Shown piece after piece: positions 56,027 through 64,000 of a stretch of 64,000 bases of DNA; position 1 is the stretch's first letter, and each line of letters opens with the position of its first letter. This DNA is from Pontibacter pamirensis (GTDB lineage: Bacteria > Bacteroidota > Bacteroidia > Cytophagales > Hymenobacteraceae): NCBI RefSeq assembly GCF_010015475.1, contig NZ_SSNI01000003.1:62001-126000 (forward strand). Direction: 5' to 3'. The notes beneath the pieces were generated by a model. It ran no database searches, was not told the DNA's origin, and was given only the letters and a program-made list of their open reading frames with translations. The translations under genes and the position numbers were made by a program.

Positions 56027-57378
56027 TTACAAAGCAGTTTTTGATTCTTTTAATATTATTCCAGGGTATAGCACCCCGTCAATCGCCTCGAAGGGCAGTC
56101 CCAGCAACTCCGCTACGACAGGCGCTATATCTTCCAAGCCCATCATAGGTAACACGACACCTTTATTAAACCCTGCTCCAGAACCGATGAAGCCCGTCTG
56201 TATTTCATCAAAATCAGGAAAAAAGCCGTGGGTGCCTCCTTTTGCAGGCCTGATAGGCTCCCCCTCCACAGCACTGCTCATCGCTATTCCCTTTACAGGT
56301 GCCAGGGCCAGGACTGCCGCCGGGTCTGCACCAATTTTATCCAACTCTGTCCGTTCCACTATCCGGAAGAGCTTCTTTGGGACTCCGGCAAGCTTGCTAA
56401 TATAGCTCTTACCTCGCTTATAGTCTTTTTGTCGCCTTTGTTCTTCAGCATTAGGAATGCAGCAGCGCCTGATGTATGGAACCTGGCTTTCCAGTCAGAC
56501 GCGTTGGTGCCGGTAAGTCCTTTGGTGGCAAGCCATACGTTGGGAGCCAGGCTTGTGTGAATGTCCACAAAGCCGTGGTCACCAGTGATGATGATGGCGG
56601 TGCTGTCCTTGATGCCCGCTTTATCAATGGCTTCCATGATGTTGCCAATGGCCCGATCGGCTGTTGCGACCGCCGCGCTCACGTGCTCCCCGTAGCGCCC
56701 CTCCCCGTGGGCTGCATGGTCCACGCAATAAAGGTGCAGCGTCAACAGGTTCGGCTTGTGTTTCTTGATCAGGTATGCCGCCATCCTGCTGCCGTTTTCG
56801 TCTGTTATCATGTAGTCACTGTTCAGGTCGTCAGGCTCCAGCTTGCCCGTGGCGTTCAGCTCGATTTCCTCAAACAGCCCTTTTGGTGTTGCCTGTTGCC
56901 TGATAGGTGTTACACGGTCCATGTTCTTATCCAATGACCACACCTCCGGGATGTTATAATCGATGGGAGCACCTGCAGACACAGGCCAGAATACAGATCC
57001 GGAGGTAAGGCCGGCCTTATGCATCGCATCCCACAGGGTTTCCGTTTTAATCAGGCTCTCCTCCCAATACCAGCGCCCGGTCTGCCCCTCCGGCTCGAAA
57101 GGAGAATTATAGTAGATACCGTGCCTGGCTGGCATAGCACCCGTCAAAATTGTTGTATGCGATGGGTAGGTGACACTAGGGAAGACACCTCTCACACCAT
57201 CGGCATACACGCCGCTGTCTGCCAGCTTTCTCAGGTTTGGGGCAGGCCAGGAAGGGTCCTTGTAAAACTCAGGGCGGAATCCGTCTATACTGATGACGAC
57301 TACATATTTGGCTGCCTGGCCAAAGCAGGTGAAGAAACAAAGGGCACTAAGTAAAACTGTTATGGTAAAGCACTTCAT
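56027..57378 (-). pseudogene. Nucleotide pyrophosphatase/phosphodiesterase (NPP-like), frameshifted
   Basis: Exported alkaline-phosphatase-superfamily phosphodiesterase. The 5' part (57378-56359) has a Sec signal, metal-binding Asp32 in ISIDGFRPEF, nucleophile Thr70 in FPSVTYPSHTTILTG, and CVDHAAHGEG and ITGDHGFVDIH. It ends abnormally after LASLPESQRSSSG. Reading one base back at the AAA run (56378-56376) gives ...SQ-KKLFRIVERTELDKIG and leads into the frame 56359-56027 with the usual C-terminal region (GFFPDFDEIQTGFIGSGAGF, VLYPGI). So one A is missing from a run of four. Both parts together make a normal length of about 449. It follows the TonB receptor gene. Confidence 0.85.
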
Positions 57379-57400
57379 ATTGTCTATAGTTTAAGAATTA

Positions 57401-57434
57401 AAAAGTGTGGGAGCTAAACAGCCCCCACACTTTT
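57401..57434 (-). terminator. Hairpin between the TonB receptor and phosphodiesterase genes
   Basis: Stem AAAAGTGTGGG (57401-57411) with CCCACACTTTT (57424-57434), an inner GCT/AGC, and a T-rich end on the minus strand. It lies 20 bp after the receptor stop and 23 bp before the phosphodiesterase start; it is probably an attenuator or partial terminator. Confidence 0.72.
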
Positions 57435-57453
57435 ACTAAGAAATAAGGCTGGA

Positions 57454-60400
57454 TTAGAAAGAATACTTAGCTCCTACCTGGATCTGGTATGGTGTTCCGT
57501 TCTGCTGCGTCACACCCACGTTTTCATTTACGCGGTAGCTGTACTCCTGCGTTTGCTGGTCAAAGCCTGTCACAAACAGGAGGTTTTGGTTACGAAGGTT
57601 GTAGTTTACACCCCAGTCTTTGTTCAGCAGGTTGGCAAAGTTGAAGGCATCAACACTTATCGTTAGCCCCTGGTCTTTGAAAGTCTTAATGGTCTTTGCA
57701 AGGCGGAGGTTGAATGTTCCTGAAAAAGGGTTGCGCCCTCCGTTGCGGTCTGCTATACTGCCCAGGCTTTCACGTAAGTAATCTGCTGCGCGGTTGTCCG
57801 GGTTAGCCAGTACCTTCTCCATGGAGATTCTTACAGACTCCGGCGTGTTCGGGTTAGAAGGGTCAAAGACAAAAGCTAAGTCGTTGTCAGTACCGGGACC
57901 ACCCACAAAGTCACCGTTGATATCCGCGTCCACCAGCAGCGAGTACCTCGTTCCGCCGAACCCAGTGAACGTTCCGCTGAGCACGAACCCTTTCAGGCTG
58001 GGCGTGGAGCCGAACACTGCCACCTTGTGGCGGAAATGGTTGTCAGAATAATACATCTCACTCAAGTCACGGGGGTCAGACTTAATAGGCCGGAAGGTAG
58101 AGGTATTGGCCACGTTTCCGTTGTAAGACGAGTTGTCCCTTGAGTCGTTCATGGTATAGCTTAGGTTCAGGTAGCCGTCTCTCAGGTAACGTATGTCGGC
58201 ATCCACAACCACAGCGGCCTGGCGAAGCTCCGCCCCGTTCGTAAATTCCAGCGTACGGCCCACAGCCTGCGTTTTCCTGCCCAGCACGTTGTCGGTGATT
58301 CCCTTTTCTGTGATGGTGTTGGCCGGCACAAAGACACCGCGGTTATCTTCGTTGGCAAGTCGGAAGTAGGGTTCCTCCACCAGGTTCCGGTCAAGGTATA
58401 CATAGTTGTTCCAGGTTTTAGAGTAAAGCAAGTTCACTCCCAGACGCAGCCAGTCACCGATAATCTTATTGTAGTTCAGGTTTGCCTTGAAGATAGAAGG
58501 CATCTGCAAATCAGCGCTGTTCAGGTTGATGGTGGATACATTTGGTACCCCCGCTATAAGTCCCGGCGCAGAGCTCGGGTCCAGGCGGTAAGCCGGAAAA
58601 TCAGGCCTTGGCACCAGGTTCATTCCGCTTGCGGGGCGTGTCACGTCCACGGCGGCCACCATGGTACCGCTGTTCTGGATGTTGTTTACCTGCGCATAGG
58701 TGATGGGGTTGGCAGAGAACATTCCTGCTCCGAACTTCAGCACGTCCGTTCTATTGCCCGCCACATCCCAGGTGAGCTGCACCCGCGGCTGAATATTATT
58801 CCAGTCTGTCGGGTTGTTGTCTGTGCGCAATCCCAATGCCTCGTCCACTACGGAGTTATACTCCCCTGCCTCCAGGTAGCTTGTCACATCCCAACGCAGG
58901 CCAAAGGTTGCTTCCACGTTTGGCAGCGGCTCGTACTGCACCTGCCCGAAAAGCGAACCGTTCAGCACCCACTGCTGCACCGATGGTACTCCTTGCAGCG
59001 GCACCTCGCGTGCGTAACGGGAGGGGTTCAAATTGTCAAAGTCTTCCAAGCTATTGAAGATAAAGCGCCCGTTCTGCTCACTGGAGATATAAGTATCTAA
59101 ATAGGTTAGTGTGTTGTCAGTTCCGAAAGTGAAATTATACCTCCCCTTAGTCAGGTAAGTGGTGTTCACCAGTTGTATCTGGTCTTCCAGGTTGTCTTCT
59201 GGCAGGTAACGCTGTCCGCCCAGCTGCACCTGTGTGTTACCCAATGTTCCGTTCGGCAGCTGTGAGCGCACCGTTACTATGGCGCGCGGGATGTTAGCCG
59301 ATGGCAGTTCCTGGTTCGGCACATAGTTTCGGGTAGCCCGCTGGTACTGCACCTTCAACTCATTGAGCAGCGTGGGTTGGAACTGCGTTCTCAGGGAGAG
59401 CAGCGTACTATTTTCCCTGGATTTGAAATCACCATACACTTCGAAGAGGTTGATAGGCGAGTTGTCGCTGACGCTGTAGGGGTTGTTCCAGTCGCTGTAG
59501 TTATTGCGGAGCGTCAACTGATTGCGGTCGTTGATTTGCCAGTCAAGTCTGGCAAAAAACGTGTTAGCAAGGGTTTTCCTGCCGAACTCTCCCACCTGCA
59601 GGTTGTTGCTCAGGCCGTACTTTTCTCGTCCAATTGTAATCAGCGTGTCCAGGGCGCCTCTGCTGATGCGCAAAGCGTTTTCGTCTGCGGGTTCTCTGAT
59701 ATCAGCTATAAAAAAAGGCATGGTCTCGTCCTGGCGGTCAAGGGCCGTGAAGAAGTGCAACTTGTCTTTGATGATGGGGCCGCCCAGGCTGAAGCCATAC
59801 TGGTTTGTGGTGAAGTTCTGCTCCCGCTCATTTCCCCGGATGTCATAGGGGCTGGAGAGAAAGTCAGAGCGGTAGTAGTCAAAAACAGAACCTGTGAATT
59901 TGTTAGTGCCTGACTTTGTCACCGCACTGATAGTACCACCACCCTGCCTGCCGTAAGTCACGTCATACACGTTTGTCACGACCTCAAACTCCCGAATTGC
60001 CTCCATAGATAGTGCATAAGGGCCTCTCGCCAAATCCCCTGAAGTCAGGTTATTTCTTGCACTTACACCGTCAATCAGGTAGTTGGTGGAGGAGGCAAGC
60101 TGGCCGCTGATGTTGCCGCCAATTACTGTAGGGGCCAGGGAGGCGAGGTTGGTGAAATTACGGTTCATGGTCGGAAGCTTCTCAATGTCCTGAGCCCTGA
60201 TGAAGGTGCTTCCCCCGGCACGGTCGATGCGGCTACTGAGAGAGTTCGTGGTGATGACAACCTCCTCCAGGTCTGTGGCCGCCTGCCGCATCACGAAGTC
60301 AACAACCAACTGGTCTCCTAAATTCAATGCAAAATTGTTTTGCACCTGCGTAGCGTGCCCTATATAAGAGGCTTTCACCTCATAAGGCTTCCCGAGCGGC

Positions 60401-60627
60401 AGCTGCTTAACAGAGTAGCTGCCTTCACTGTTTGACAGTGTGGCGGTCTGAAACCCAGTGGATTCATTTCGAACCAGCACAGTTACTCCCGGTAATCCGG
60501 CACCTTGCTCATCCGTTACTTTTCCAACAATGGAAGCGCCTGTTACCTGTGCCCAGGCGTCCTGCGCGGCAGAAAGCAGTACCAGAAAGGCGATGCTGAA
60601 GAGCGAGTAGTAGAATTTCTTTGTCAT
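57454..60627 (-). CDS. TonB-dependent outer-membrane receptor with carboxypeptidase-regulatory domain
   Basis: 1057 residues from ATG 60627, which begins a Sec signal (MTKKFYYSLFSIAFLVLL); the frame is open 21 codons further. A carboxypeptidase-regulatory-like domain (about 28-115; GASIVGKVTDEQGAGLPGVT) precedes the plug (about 120-230; RAGGSTFIRAQDIEKLPTMN, NYLIDGVSARNN), and then the 22-strand barrel, ending GAKYSF. It imports large or scarce nutrients with energy from TonB. No SusD partner is encoded. It sits between a PhoD-like phosphatase and an NPP-type phosphodiesterase, so a phosphorylated organic compound is the likely substrate. Confidence 0.93.
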   Translation of the reverse strand: MTKKFYYSLFSIAFLVLLSAAQDAWAQVTGASIVGKVTDEQGAGLPGVTVLVRNESTGFQTATLSNSEGSYSVKQLPLGKPYEVKASYIGHATQVQNNFALNLGDQLVVDFVMRQAATDLEEVVITTNSLSSRIDRAGGSTFIRAQDIEKLPTMNRNFTNLASLAPTVIGGNISGQLASSTNYLIDGVSARNNLTSGDLARGPYALSMEAIREFEVVTNVYDVTYGRQGGGTISAVTKSGTNKFTGSVFDYYRSDFLSSPYDIRGNEREQNFTTNQYGFSLGGPIIKDKLHFFTALDRQDETMPFFIADIREPADENALRISRGALDTLITIGREKYGLSNNLQVGEFGRKTLANTFFARLDWQINDRNQLTLRNNYSDWNNPYSVSDNSPINLFEVYGDFKSRENSTLLSLRTQFQPTLLNELKVQYQRATRNYVPNQELPSANIPRAIVTVRSQLPNGTLGNTQVQLGGQRYLPEDNLEDQIQLVNTTYLTKGRYNFTFGTDNTLTYLDTYISSEQNGRFIFNSLEDFDNLNPSRYAREVPLQGVPSVQQWVLNGSLFGQVQYEPLPNVEATFGLRWDVTSYLEAGEYNSVVDEALGLRTDNNPTDWNNIQPRVQLTWDVAGNRTDVLKFGAGMFSANPITYAQVNNIQNSGTMVAAVDVTRPASGMNLVPRPDFPAYRLDPSSAPGLIAGVPNVSTINLNSADLQMPSIFKANLNYNKIIGDWLRLGVNLLYSKTWNNYVYLDRNLVEEPYFRLANEDNRGVFVPANTITEKGITDNVLGRKTQAVGRTLEFTNGAELRQAAVVVDADIRYLRDGYLNLSYTMNDSRDNSSYNGNVANTSTFRPIKSDPRDLSEMYYSDNHFRHKVAVFGSTPSLKGFVLSGTFTGFGGTRYSLLVDADINGDFVGGPGTDNDLAFVFDPSNPNTPESVRISMEKVLANPDNRAADYLRESLGSIADRNGGRNPFSGTFNLRLAKTIKTFKDQGLTISVDAFNFANLLNKDWGVNYNLRNQNLLFVTGFDQQTQEYSYRVNENVGVTQQNGTPYQIQVGAKYSF

Positions 60628-60651
60628 GTAAACTAAATTATGGTTATGATG

Positions 60652-60675
60652 CAAAGCTACTGTCGCCATGTTATG
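60652..60675 (-). promoter_or_regulatory. Promoter of the TonB receptor gene
   Basis: Minus strand TAGCTTTG (60659-60652), exact TAnnTTTG, 25 bp before the ATG. Seven bases further upstream is CATAACATG (60675-60667), also found upstream of the PhoD-like gene (62068-62060), a possible shared control site. Confidence 0.45.
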
Positions 60676-60781
60676 GCAGTGGAAAGCCATTATTACAGTA
60701 TCATCAAGTAAGCTCCCCTGATTTTACCTTACTGTTATGCCTCTGGCTACAAACCCGCCACAGAGTGGGAGAATAAATAAA

Positions 60782-60813
60782 AAGAGGCTGCCCCATGTTG
60801 GAGACAGCCTCTT
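60782..60813. terminator. Hairpin, likely terminator for the PhoD-like gene
   Basis: Stem AAGAGGCTG (60782-60790) with CAGCCTCTT (60805-60813). It resembles the hairpin of the dispersed repeat in its GAGGCTG stem. It is about 190 bp from the PhoD stop, with a MITE-like element between. Confidence 0.6.
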
Positions 60814-60832
60814 GCTTGTAAACTTTACTGTA

Positions 60833-60994
60833 AGAGCATGTTAAACTTTATACTTTGAGCTGCAAATACGTGCTTTCAGAACCTGACTTCAGCTATTTTT
60901 CGCGCAATAGCGCTGCTATTACACTCAAAATGAGCTTTATCAGAACCCAAAATCACGCATTTTCGCTATCAAAAACAAAATTTAAACATGCTCT
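60833..60994. mobile_element. MITE-like element with terminal inverted repeats
   Basis: 162 bp bounded by AGAGCATGTT (60833-60842) and AACATGCTCT (60985-60994), perfect over 10 bp and imperfect for about seven more. The interior is non-coding, with a CGCGCAATAGCGC palindrome near 60900. It lies between the PhoD-like stop (61003) and the hairpin at 60782. No target-site duplication is clear. Confidence 0.5.
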
Positions 60995-61002
60995 AAAAGC
61001 CT

Positions 61003-62007
61003 TTATTCTGACAGCACTATTTTTTCTGTATGGAATGACTTTCCGTCTTCGCCCACTAGCTTCACTTCCACAGCAAAGGTGTTTTCCTTCTCCTGGAAGG
61101 TAAAGAGCCCGAAATGCTTTTGGTTTACCAGTGGACCTACACGGTATGGGTTGTATTCGCTGGTGTTGTTGGTGGAGGAGTGCGTCAGCCCGCTGGAGGT
61201 TATCTCGTGAATTGGATAATCCACCCCCTCCACCTCCATTTTGGAGAACTCACCGATATGCCGGTCTCCGCTAATGAGTATTACGCCTTTCGCCTGTGTT
61301 TTAGCAAGTAAGTCGAACAGGCGCTTGCGGGCTGACGGAAAATTCGCCCATTTCTCATAGGGGTGCTGGTCGGGTATAAACTGAATGCCGGAGCCGATGA
61401 TGTGCGCATCCGCCGTACTCTCTTTCAACTGCTTCTCCAACCATTCCCACTGCGCTTCCCCTAATAAGTCTCCCTGTGTATTTGGGATATAGGCTTTTAC
61501 GCTGTCTTTCTTCAATGCATCCTGGTGATAGCGCGCGTCAAGCAGTATCACTTTGACTGTTTTGTTCTTCAGCTTATAGTCGTAGGCAGCATATATTCCT
61601 TCCTGATTTCTTCGGATGCTGTTTGCCGGCTCTTTTAAAAAGTCCAGTGCCAGCTGCTGGCTTTCCTTTTTATGCGGGTATTCCTTACCGGCATCATTAC
61701 GGCCATAATCATGGTCATCCCAGGTGCCGATAACAGGTACTTGGGCAGTCAGCTTTTTGTATCCTTCCTGGTTTGCCTGCGTCTCATACTTCGCCTTCAG
61801 CACCGACATGTCATCCGAGTCACCGTAAATGTTGTCTCCCAGCCATACCCATAAATTGGGTTGCTCTTTGGCAATTACCTCCCACATGGGCTGTGGCAGG
61901 TTTTGCCTGTTGCACGAACCAAAGGCCATGACGAACTCCTCCCCTGTCTGAGCAACAGCTGTACCCAGGGTGAGCATAAATACTAAACTGAAAAAACACT
62001 TTACCAT
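61003..62007 (-). CDS. PhoD-like alkaline phosphatase/phosphodiesterase
   Basis: ATG 62007 (334 residues) begins a Sec signal (MVKCFFSLVFMLTLGTAVA). The metallophosphatase core follows the PhoD-like family: FGSCNRQ, WLGDNIYGD, PVIGTWDDHDYGRNDAG, ILLDARYHQD, and SGDRHIGE. It is a periplasmic or secreted phosphomonoester/phosphodiester hydrolase, calcium- or iron-dependent in characterised members. It is encoded upstream of a TonB receptor and an NPP-type enzyme on the same strand, which makes a phosphate-scavenging group. It has its own terminator, so the genes are probably separate units. Confidence 0.92.
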   Translation of the reverse strand: MVKCFFSLVFMLTLGTAVAQTGEEFVMAFGSCNRQNLPQPMWEVIAKEQPNLWVWLGDNIYGDSDDMSVLKAKYETQANQEGYKKLTAQVPVIGTWDDHDYGRNDAGKEYPHKKESQQLALDFLKEPANSIRRNQEGIYAAYDYKLKNKTVKVILLDARYHQDALKKDSVKAYIPNTQGDLLGEAQWEWLEKQLKESTADAHIIGSGIQFIPDQHPYEKWANFPSARKRLFDLLAKTQAKGVILISGDRHIGEFSKMEVEGVDYPIHEITSSGLTHSSTNNTSEYNPYRVGPLVNQKHFGLFTFQEKENTFAVEVKLVGEDGKSFHTEKIVLSE

Positions 62008-62124
62008 CTTTTTAAGTCTTTTTACTTTTGAGGCAAAGGTCAGCAACTCAGGTAAAGTGCATGTTATGCTACTGTAATGTTCCCGTTATCTTTCCTTATA
62101 TAAATTGGAATTGCAATGTTTCAA

Positions 62125-62594
62125 TGGAGACTTTTTTCAGGTAGCCACAGCCTGACTGCAGGAATAGGTTTTCATAGTGGCAAGGTGGTACACCCTTTCT
62201 GTTTTTCATCGACTTAAAGAAGATATCAGCCACAGCGTTATCCCAATAATTGCCCTTGCGACTCATAACTCATGGTTTTTACCACTGGCATTCCCTCCAG
62301 CTGCTCTCTGAAGGCACTAAAGGCGTATTGCACGCCCCGGTCAGAGTGAAACAGATGAGGCTGTCCGAAAAGTCGGAACAGCCTCTTGTTTTGTCAAATT
62401 TATTCGCCCCCCTACGGAGCAATTTTAAATAATCAATTCTCAGGAGGTGTCGTTTACCTGTTTGGAGACCCTCATCTGCCAGCCCGCCACGGTGTTTGAA
62501 GGAGGCGTCAACTATAAGTCTATCCATTATAGTCAAATTTAATACTTTCATAAATCTGCCTATCAAACGCCTCCAGTCAAACGTAGCAAGTCCA
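62125..62594 (-). mobile_element. Degenerate IS3-family element
   Basis: 470 bp. On the minus strand, an OrfB part reads HLFHSDRGVQYAFSAFREQL, then, after a small duplication causing a frameshift (ATGAGTTATGAGTC near 62262-62277), MSRKGNYWDNAVADIFFKSM. These are the DDE transposase segments HSDRGxQY and GNxWDNAxAExFFK of IS3 elements (here the final Glu is Asp). A short OrfA-like start (MDRLIVDASFKHR) is near 62520. Its two ends match those of the relic at 38612-38855. It is split by the dispersed repeat (62357-62452). Confidence 0.8.
62357..62452 (-). repeat. Dispersed 96-bp repeat with terminator hairpin, copy 2
   Basis: Reverse-complement copy of 55901-55997, inserted in the IS3 relic between its OrfA and OrfB parts. 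The 29-base hairpin (62357-62385) is identical to that of copy 1; the rest diverges, except GCTCCGTAGGGG. Confidence 0.72.
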
Positions 62595-62658
62595 GTGCCC
62601 GGAGGCTGCTGTCATACCCTGGCGACACTGTCTAACCACACCTGTACTAAGTTACTAC

Positions 62659-62700
62659 CAGAAAAAGGGAAGCGCCACGATGGGCGCTTCCCTTTTTCTG
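62659..62700 (-). terminator. Terminator after the CHRD-like gene
   Basis: Perfect 18-bp stem (62659-62676 with 62683-62700), loop ACGATG, ending in a T run on either strand. It lies 17 bp beyond the gene's stop at 62718. Confidence 0.88.
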
Positions 62701-62717
62701 AAGTAAACAGCAGTGTC

Positions 62718-63446
62718 TTACTTCATCTCCACCAACTCACCACAGGCCACCGGAAGAGTAGCCATATATCTTCTGGGGCTAGGGTTCCTGCTAGCTGGTA
62801 CGACTCTATTATTAATTACATAAGCGCCATGAATCACAATCACACGCTTATCCAGCTCCAGGTCTTTTACTGTCTGGGTGCCGTTGTGCATGGCATCGAA
62901 TGCAGAAACAAGCGAGTTTGTCATCACCTTTCCACCATAACTGATGGTACCGGCAGAGGTGGCAACAGGAAAGTTATCAGATGTCAGCGGCACCAGCCTG
63001 TCGTCCAGTGGTATAAGCACAGGCCCGTAGAATGGAAGGCCATCCTCCAATGTCAGGAGCCCATCGTCGCCTGCTGCACTTGGTGGGGGGCACATAGCAT
63101 CCTTGTCTGACATGTTTTCCATTACAAATCCGTGGATGTGCTGCGGGTGCACCATGTCCGGCGCCAGTCCCTCCACGTCGGTGATGACCTCGAAGTGGCC
63201 GTCCGGGCTCATCATCACGGTCGCCGTTCCCGTCACGCCCGAATTATTGAGCGGGTTCAACTGCACCTTGTACATCTTCATCTTGCTGTTATTGCCCCCA
63301 GAGCCGCCTCCAGGTATAACGCCATCCAGGTCACCCAGCTGGTCGCAGCTTGCCAGGAAAATAGTACCCATAACGGTAGCAGCAAGCACCTTGGCAGAAG
63401 ACACAGCTTTATGCATAATTGAATTTAGCTTTGTATTGTTTTTCAT
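62718..63446 (-). CDS. CHRD-like lipoprotein
   Basis: 242 residues. The signal (about 1-34; the lipobox is FLASC) precedes a Gly/Asn linker and a beta-rich domain of CHRD or superoxide-dismutase-like type: VQLNPLNNSGVTGTATVMMS, FEVITDVEGLAPDMVHPQHI with the H-P-Q-H-I-H cluster, and a closing KRVIVIHGAYVINNRVVPAS. The His cluster suggests metal binding, though CHRD domains have no known catalytic role. The start could be the Met at residue 11. It lies between a terminator and a ferritin-like gene 48 bp upstream on the same strand. Confidence 0.75.
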   Translation of the reverse strand: MKNNTKLNSIMHKAVSSAKVLAATVMGTIFLASCDQLGDLDGVIPGGGSGGNNSKMKMYKVQLNPLNNSGVTGTATVMMSPDGHFEVITDVEGLAPDMVHPQHIHGFVMENMSDKDAMCPPPSAAGDDGLLTLEDGLPFYGPVLIPLDDRLVPLTSDNFPVATSAGTISYGGKVMTNSLVSAFDAMHNGTQTVKDLELDKRVIVIHGAYVINNRVVPASRNPSPRRYMATLPVACGELVEMK

Positions 63447-63494
63447 AAGTATTAATTTTTAAAATGTTTAATATTAAAAGTTGAATGTTACTAT

Positions 63495-64000
63495 CTATGA
63501 CACGATGAACGGCTTCACAATGTCTACTACCATCTGCATGGACAGCGGCTCATCCCAGGCTTCTCTCACTGCCATCACCGGTACTGTTGTCACGTCAGTC
63601 ACTTCCACACCCACATGCGTGGTGTTTTTCTCACCGGCGTAAACGGCGCTGCTTGCCACCATGAAAGTACCTCCGAATCCGTCTATGCCGTCGTAGTCCT
63701 CTTCCGTAATCCAGCCTTTTCTTCCGCGTATGCGCCTTACCTGCGAGGCGTGCCGCGCCTCCACCGCATGAATCTGCAACGCCACTTTCAGCAATTCGTC
63801 GTTGTCTATCAGGTTCGGGGCCTGCCCCTTGTAGGCTCTCACTCCCGTATCCTCCAATGCCTGCGACAGGGCCAGGAAGAGCTGGTAGTTGCTGAAAGGA
63901 CTAGGGAACACGCCGCCTGCGGTAAAGTCGAACATGCTCGGCACGCCATCCAAATTTCCGCCCAGGGCCTGGATCGTTGCCTCCAGCAACTCCACGTGAA
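63495..64000 (-). CDS. Ferritin-like domain protein, N-terminus outside the window
   Basis: The frame is open to the window edge, so the protein is truncated at its N-terminus; 168 residues are visible. It is the second half of a four-helix ferritin-like domain (Ferritin_2/DUF4439-like desiccation-related family): HVELLEATIQALGG, then NYQLFLALSQALEDTGVRAY, then VALQIHAVEARHASQVRRIR with the metal-ligand E-x-x-H pattern (EARH). The C-terminal extension ends VDIVKPFIVS. The family is common in Bacteroidota beside lipoproteins and is of unknown function. It is probably co-transcribed with the CHRD-like gene 48 bp downstream. Confidence 0.85.
   Translation of the reverse strand, partial: HVELLEATIQALGGNLDGVPSMFDFTAGGVFPSPFSNYQLFLALSQALEDTGVRAYKGQAPNLIDNDELLKVALQIHAVEARHASQVRRIRGRKGWITEEDYDGIDGFGGTFMVASSAVYAGEKNTTHVGVEVTDVTTVPVMAVREAWDEPLSMQMVVDIVKPFIVS

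Noticed and set aside
56370-56384. Programmed -1 frameshift in the phosphodiesterase gene
   Set aside because: The CAA AGA context does not form a slippery heptamer in the zero frame, and no downstream structure is evident. A deletion or sequencing error is simpler.
1-64000. CRISPR arrays, tRNA or rRNA genes, prophage
   Set aside because: No regularly spaced direct repeats, no cloverleaf with a CCA-adjacent acceptor stem, and no phage structural genes were seen on reading both strands.

Overview
The window reads as chromosome of an aerobic member of the Bacteroidota, most like Hymenobacteraceae/Cytophagales (Pontibacter and relatives). The basis is family content: a TonB receptor with a carboxypeptidase-regulatory plug domain, DUF4369-TlpA thioredoxins, Tat-exported TIM-barrel isomerases, PVC-type haem dehydrogenases, CHRD and DUF4382 lipoproteins, lipoprotein signals of the form LxxC, promoters resembling TAnnTTTG, and few Shine-Dalgarno sites. 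The genus is inference. No rRNA, tRNA, CRISPR array or intact insertion sequence was found.

Layout. 1-3.7 kb: an RND efflux operon on the minus strand (outer-membrane factor, adaptor, truncated pump). 4-11 kb: a lipoprotein, a HEPN-like protein, a kinase/ATPase fusion, a nitroreductase-like protein preceded by two tiny ORFs, and a Gfo/Idh/MocA oxidoreductase. 11.5-15.3 kb: two TlpA thioredoxins and a dienelactone-hydrolase-like enzyme. 15.6-20 kb: a CHRD lipoprotein, an ECF sigma factor overlapping its membrane-anchored barrel partner, and a PQQ-type sugar dehydrogenase; two copies of one putative ECF promoter face away from each other here. 20-38.5 kb: a carbohydrate region with a CE15 esterase, a sialate O-acetylesterase, two GH43 enzymes, TIM-barrel isomerases, a PQQ-type dehydrogenase and a haem dehydrogenase split by an in-frame TAG, interrupted by three housekeeping membrane or nuclease genes (24.4-27.7 kb).

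39-45 kb: a compact locus of DUF4382 lipoprotein, histidine kinase, response regulator, outer-membrane barrel and Ala-rich secreted protein. The promoters at its two ends share an 11-bp direct repeat at the same distance from a -7 box, which suggests autoregulation by the response regulator. 45-51 kb: a signalling island with three soluble-looking kinases and two stand-alone receivers. 51.2-51.6 kb: two adjacent 52-codon ORFs with strong ribosome sites. 51.6-55.4 kb: a TIM-barrel isomerase and a large PQQ/PKD/cytochrome c dehydrogenase. 56-62 kb: organophosphate scavenging (TonB receptor, frameshifted nucleotide pyrophosphatase, PhoD-like phosphatase). The window ends with a CHRD-like lipoprotein and a truncated ferritin-like gene.

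Mobile debris is limited but informative: two internally deleted copies of one IS3-family element, a 96-bp dispersed repeat with a terminator hairpin (one copy sits inside an IS3 relic), a MITE-like element, and a Y1-transposase fragment.
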